DNA of 64,000 nucleotides. Source: Haloactinospora alba. GTDB lineage: Bacteria > Actinomycetota > Actinomycetes > Streptosporangiales > Streptosporangiaceae. The notes under the pieces are model-generated. The model was not told the DNA's origin and did no database searches. It worked only from the letters and a program-made list of their open reading frames with translations. Both the position numbers and the translations under genes were made by a program. The stretch spans positions 2,217,501 through 2,281,500 of the forward strand of contig NZ_VFQC01000001.1 of NCBI RefSeq assembly GCF_006717075.1. The letters run 5' to 3'. Of this stretch, positions 60,840-64,000 are shown in pieces. Numbering within the stretch: the stretch's first letter is position 1; each line of letters opens with the position of its first letter.

Positions 60840-62213
60840 GTGGAACCCATGGAACCCGCCTACAGCACGGGACCGCTGCTCGCCATCACGGCAGCCGCGA
60901 TCGCCCTTCTCCTCGTACTGGTGATGAAGGTCCGACTACATGCCTTCGTCTCCCTCACCCTGGTGAGCCTCCTGGTCGCCCTGGCGACCAGGGTCCCGCT
61001 GGAGGACATCGCCGACACCCTCCTCAGCGGGTTCGGAGAGACCCTGGCCAACGTCGGACTGCTCGTCGGGCTCGGGGTGATGATCGGCAGGATGCTGGAG
61101 ATCACCGGCGGTGCGGCGGTCCTCTCCCAGCGGCTGATCAGCACCTTCGGCCAGCGGAGGGCGCCGCTGGCGTTGGGAGTGGCCTCCCTCGTCTTCGGGC
61201 TCCCGATATTCTTCGACGCCGGTTTCATCGTCATGCTCCCGATCGTGTTCACCGTGGCACGGCGCGTCGGCGGTTCCGTACTGCTCTACGCGCTGCCAGT
61301 GGCGGGGGCGTTCGCCATCATGCACGCCTTCGTCCCACCGCACCCCGGTCCGGTGGCAGCTGCCGGCCTCATCGGCGCGGACATGGGGACCACGATGCTC
61401 GTCGGTCTGGTCCTGGCCGTACCCACCTGGTACCTGGGCAGCTACCTCTACTCCCGCTACGCGGGGCACCGTTTCCGGATCGACCCGCCCGAGGAGGTCC
61501 CGGACGAGCAGTTCGACGCGCACCGGCCGCCGCGGCTGCTGACGGTCGTGTCCGTCCTGGTGCTTCCGATGCTGCTGATCCTCTGCAACACCGGCACCAC
61601 CACCCTGGTCGAGGCCGGGACCCTCGACGGAGGAAGCCCGTGGGTCCAGGCGCTCACGCTCGTCGGCGAGACGCCGGTGGCCCTGCTCATCACGGCGATC
61701 ACGGCGATGGCGATTCTGGGGTACGGACGTTACTCGCGCGGAAACGTCGAGAGGATCGTCAACGACGCCCTGGGGCCGGTGTGCGCGCTCCTGCTGATCA
61801 CCGGCGCCGGCGGGATGTTCGGGGGCGTGCTGCAGGCCAGCGGCATCGGGACGGCACTCGCCACGGCCCTGGAGTCGACCGGTCTGCCCGTCATCGTGGC
61901 GGCGTTCGTGATCGCCGCCGCGCTACGGGTGGCCCAGGGGTCGGCGACGGTCGCCCTGACGACCTCGGCGGGGCTCGTCGCCCCCGCGGTGGAGGCCGCA
62001 CCGGACACCTCGAGCGTCGAGCTGTCGCTCATCGTCATCGCCATCGCGTGCGGGTCCACCGTCCTCTCCCACGTCAACGACTCGGGGTTCTGGCTGGTGG
62101 GCCGCTTCCTGCGGATGGACGCCTCGACCACACTGCGCACCTGGACCGTGATGGAGACGCTGGTCGGAACGGTGGGCTTCACCCTCGCCTTCGCGGTGAG
62201 TCTGCTGGTCTGA
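60840..62213 (+). CDS. Gluconate:H+ symporter (GntP family)
   Basis: A 457-residue inner-membrane permease with about 12-14 hydrophobic segments. The GntP family marks are VGLGVMIGRMLEITGGAAVL, FGLPIFFDAGFIVMLPIVF, MHAFVPPHPGPVAAAGLIGA and CGSTVLSHVNDSGFWLVGRF. It imports gluconate or a related sugar acid with protons. GTG 60840 is chosen because GGAGG lies five bases before it; ATG 60849 is the alternative. It is controlled presumably by the FadR-type regulator encoded convergently next to it. Confidence 0.92.
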   Translation: MEPMEPAYSTGPLLAITAAAIALLLVLVMKVRLHAFVSLTLVSLLVALATRVPLEDIADTLLSGFGETLANVGLLVGLGVMIGRMLEITGGAAVLSQRLISTFGQRRAPLALGVASLVFGLPIFFDAGFIVMLPIVFTVARRVGGSVLLYALPVAGAFAIMHAFVPPHPGPVAAAGLIGADMGTTMLVGLVLAVPTWYLGSYLYSRYAGHRFRIDPPEEVPDEQFDAHRPPRLLTVVSVLVLPMLLILCNTGTTTLVEAGTLDGGSPWVQALTLVGETPVALLITAITAMAILGYGRYSRGNVERIVNDALGPVCALLLITGAGGMFGGVLQASGIGTALATALESTGLPVIVAAFVIAAALRVAQGSATVALTTSAGLVAPAVEAAPDTSSVELSLIVIAIACGSTVLSHVNDSGFWLVGRFLRMDASTTLRTWTVMETLVGTVGFTLAFAVSLLV

Positions 62214-62238
62214 CCGCCCCGACAGGGCCCGCGCCGTG

Positions 62239-62961
62239 TCACTCCCCCGCGTCGTCCAGGGCCGTGACGACCTCCTCGACGATCGCGCGCATGGACGCCT
62301 CCGCCACGGCGGGGAGGCCGTCACGGACCGCGTTGACGACGTGAGTGTGCAGGGACAGGGCTTCCGGCCTGGGAGGGTGCGGCATGAGTTCGTAGTTGGT
62401 GCGCCCGGCGAGGACCTCGGCGACGACACCGGACAGTCCCGCGAACATCTCGTTACCGGACAGTTCCAGGATCCGACGGTGGAACTCGATGTCGCACTCC
62501 AGGAACGCGGCGGGGTCGCCGCCGGTGCCGGACCCGGCCTCCAGCATCCGCTGGTTGGTCTCCACGAGCCGTTCGCACTGGTGCGGCGAGGCGCGCCGCG
62601 CCGCCGCGGCCGCCGCCGGGGGCTCGACGGCCGCCCGGAGTTCGGTGAGCGAACGCAGTTGTTCTATCCGGCCGGGGCCGGCCAGCCGCCAGCGGATGAG
62701 CTGGGGGTCGTAGACGCTCCACTCCGCGGCCGGACGAACACGTACGCCGGTGCGGGGGCGGCTGACCACCATCCGCATGGATTCCAGTACCCGCACCGCC
62801 TCCCGGGCCACGGTCCGGGAGACGTCGTAGTCGCGTTCCAGCCGGTCGAGGGTGAAGACGTGGCCGGGCGCGTACTCGCCCGCGGCGATCGCGGGGCCGA
62901 TGTCGGCGAGTACCCGGTTGTGCAGGGTGCGTGGGTCGGCTTCGGCGGCCATGGGTGCCAT
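62239..62961 (-). CDS. GntR-family regulator, FadR subfamily (gluconate repressor)
   Basis: A regulator of about 240 residues. The winged helix is at residues about 10-70 (LERDYDVSRTVAREAVRVLE, then RPRTGVRVRP). The C-terminal FCD domain has the metal-type residues around ECDIEFHRRILELSGNEMF and HTHVVNAVRDG. It is placed between gntP and gntK, with related operator sequences before both, so it is likely the sugar-acid-responsive repressor of the module. ATG 62961 is my choice; ATG 62952 and 63015 are possible, the last overlapping the operator. Confidence 0.86.
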   Translation of the reverse strand: MAPMAAEADPRTLHNRVLADIGPAIAAGEYAPGHVFTLDRLERDYDVSRTVAREAVRVLESMRMVVSRPRTGVRVRPAAEWSVYDPQLIRWRLAGPGRIEQLRSLTELRAAVEPPAAAAAARRASPHQCERLVETNQRMLEAGSGTGGDPAAFLECDIEFHRRILELSGNEMFAGLSGVVAEVLAGRTNYELMPHPPRPEALSLHTHVVNAVRDGLPAVAEASMRAIVEEVVTALDDAGE

Positions 62962-63012
62962 GGTCCCAGAGGGCGGGCCGGGTGCGGGTGGCGCGCACTG
63001 CGTTTCGGGATT

Positions 63013-63029
63013 CATTGATATCACCATTA
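63013..63029. promoter_or_regulatory. Second gluconate-regulator operator, between regulator and gntK
   Basis: CATTGATATCACCATTA resembles the perfect palindrome before gntP at 13 of 17 positions and retains the CACCATT half. It lies between the divergent regulator and gntK starts and could control both. Confidence 0.62.
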
Positions 63030-63079
63030 TGGGTAGGGTGCTTCCCATCCACGCGCGTCGCGAGAAGGAGCACGGGGGC

Positions 63080-63586
63080 ATGCATTTCGTCTTCATGGGA
63101 GTGTCCGGCAGCGGCAAGAGCAGGGTCGCGCAGTGTGTCGCGCAACGGTTGGAGCTGCCCTGCGCGGAGGCCGACCGGTTCCACCCCGCGGCCAACATCA
63201 CCAAGATGGCGGCGGGGGAACCACTGACCGACGCGGACCGCCACCCCTGGCTGACGGCACTGGCGGAGTGGATCGCCGACCACGAGCGCCGCGGTCAGGA
63301 CACGCTCATGGCGTGCTCCGCCCTGAAACGCAGTTACCGTGATACTCTCCGTAGTGGATCCGCAGAGACGTGCTTCCTGCACTTGGACGGCCCCACGCCG
63401 GTCATCGCCCAACGGTTGGAACAGCGTTCGGACCATTTCATGCCGGCCGGGCTACTGCCCTCCCAGCAGGAGGAATTGGAGCCGCTCGAGAGTGACGAGG
63501 CTGGTGTCACACTCGACGTCTCCCCGAGTGTCGGGAAGATCGCCGAGCATGCGGTCCGGTTCATCACCACGGCCCGGGGCGCGTGA
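63080..63586 (+). CDS. gntK: Gluconokinase
   Basis: A 168-residue P-loop kinase that phosphorylates D-gluconate to 6-phosphogluconate, feeding the pentose phosphate pathway. The P-loop is FMGVSGSGKSRVA. Further family motifs are EADRFHPAANITKMAAGEPL, DADRHPWL, ACSALKRSYRDTLR and HFMPAGLLPSQ. AAGGAG lies nine bases before ATG 63080. It is encoded next to its regulator and one gene away from the gluconate permease, a complete uptake and entry unit. Confidence 0.93.
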   Translation: MHFVFMGVSGSGKSRVAQCVAQRLELPCAEADRFHPAANITKMAAGEPLTDADRHPWLTALAEWIADHERRGQDTLMACSALKRSYRDTLRSGSAETCFLHLDGPTPVIAQRLEQRSDHFMPAGLLPSQQEELEPLESDEAGVTLDVSPSVGKIAEHAVRFITTARGA

Positions 63587-63606
63587 GTCCGGCGCCCCAC
63601 GGACGT

Positions 63607-64000
63607 TCAGGAAGCCACTTCCATGTGTCCCATACGAGTGGAGATCTCGACGGCGGCTTTCACAACAGCCTCACCGAGCGGCAACAGTTTGTCCTCCGTC
63701 ATCCGGTACGAGGGTCCGGACGCGCTGACAGCGGCGATCACCTCGCCGGTGATACCGCGGACGGGGGCGGCGACAGCGTTCAGGCCGTACTCGAGCTCCT
63801 CCACCGCAGTGGCGAATCCGCGTTCCAGGATGTCGTCGAGTTCGGCGCGTAGCGCATCGGGGTCGGTAATGGTGCTAGGGGTAAGAGCTTCCAGATGTCC
63901 TCGCAGCACCCGTCGTTGATCGGATTGGCGCATGAACGCCAGCAGCACCTTGCCGCTGGAGGTGGAGTGCGGAGGGTTCTGTCGACCGATCCAGTTCTGT
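63607..64000 (-). CDS. IclR-family regulator, partial (C-terminal effector domain)
   Basis: Only the C-terminal 130 residues are inside the window; the N-terminal helix-turn-helix lies beyond the right edge. The visible part is the IclR effector domain: WIGRQNPPHSTSSGKVLLA, then LDDILERGFATAVEELEYGL and APVRGITGEVIAAVSASGPS. The stop is 20 bases after the convergent gntK stop. IclR proteins often control sugar-acid or aromatic catabolism; a link to the gluconate module is possible but not shown. Confidence 0.88.
   Translation of the reverse strand, partial: QNWIGRQNPPHSTSSGKVLLAFMRQSDQRRVLRGHLEALTPSTITDPDALRAELDDILERGFATAVEELEYGLNAVAAPVRGITGEVIAAVSASGPSYRMTEDKLLPLGEAVVKAAVEISTRMGHMEVAS

Overview
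The window comes from a high-GC, filamentous actinobacterium. The evidence is very GC-rich codon use, many GTG starts, 4-base start/stop overlaps inside operons, a full SsgB-type sporulation/cell-division regulator, an F420-type LLM oxidoreductase and a lone Roadblock/LC7 protein. The gene set resembles the Nocardiopsaceae (Nocardiopsis, Streptomonospora, Haloactinospora and relatives), but the genus is an inference.

Layout, left to right. 1-5128: a five-gene oligopeptide ABC importer operon on the minus strand, cut by the window edge. 5270-6674: a membrane metal-dependent hydrolase and an O-methyltransferase, the latter ending at an IS630 insertion. 6674-9334: accessory islet with a decayed IS630 element, a low-GC orphan membrane gene and a fused ISAs1/IS3 remnant. 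9494-18359: sbcD-sbcC, an aldo/keto reductase, a small membrane protein, an F420-type oxidoreductase and a CopD-CtaG fusion with a tiny membrane protein upstream. 18696-23872: an allantoinase-like protein and an enolase-superfamily protein that both lack key active-site residues, with alanine dehydrogenase, a methyltransferase and a MaoC protein. 24082-29207: a secreted spermidine-dehydrogenase-like flavoprotein, superoxide dismutase, DUF2630, CsoR and type II NADH dehydrogenase.

29433-35112 is a TetR-controlled acyl-CoA carboxylase/dehydrogenase operon of leucine-degradation type, with two operator-like palindromes. 35167-38517 is a quinone/hydroquinone-response locus: MarR regulator, esterase and ring-cleaving dioxygenase facing a maleylacetate reductase, with the same TTGAA repeat before each side. 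38578-42578 holds an amidohydrolase and a GntR(YtrA)-ABC transporter operon. 42906-43640 is a membrane gene broken by an in-frame TAG.

44241-50968 is core: thrS, a TIGR02611 membrane protein, tRNA-Val, ssgB, a pabC-like gene, a Roadblock protein, two tRNA-Gly and tRNA-Cys. 51117-56360 is a second disturbed region: an IS607 element with a broken recombinase but an intact TnpB, a frameshifted SnoaL-like gene, remnants of an MBL hydrolase and a HAD gene, an alpha/beta hydrolase, and a partial second copy of the SnoaL-like gene into which a thermonuclease gene now reads. 56960-64000 returns to ordered genes: TetR/acyl-CoA dehydrogenase pair, manA, a gluconate module (gntP, FadR-type regulator, gntK) with matching operators, and an IclR regulator running off the end.

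I saw no CRISPR array, rRNA, prophage, polyketide/peptide synthetase cluster or recognised defence island. The most unusual items are the two active-site-depleted enzyme homologues, the retained TnpB, and the rearrangement junction at 53.2-56.4 kb.
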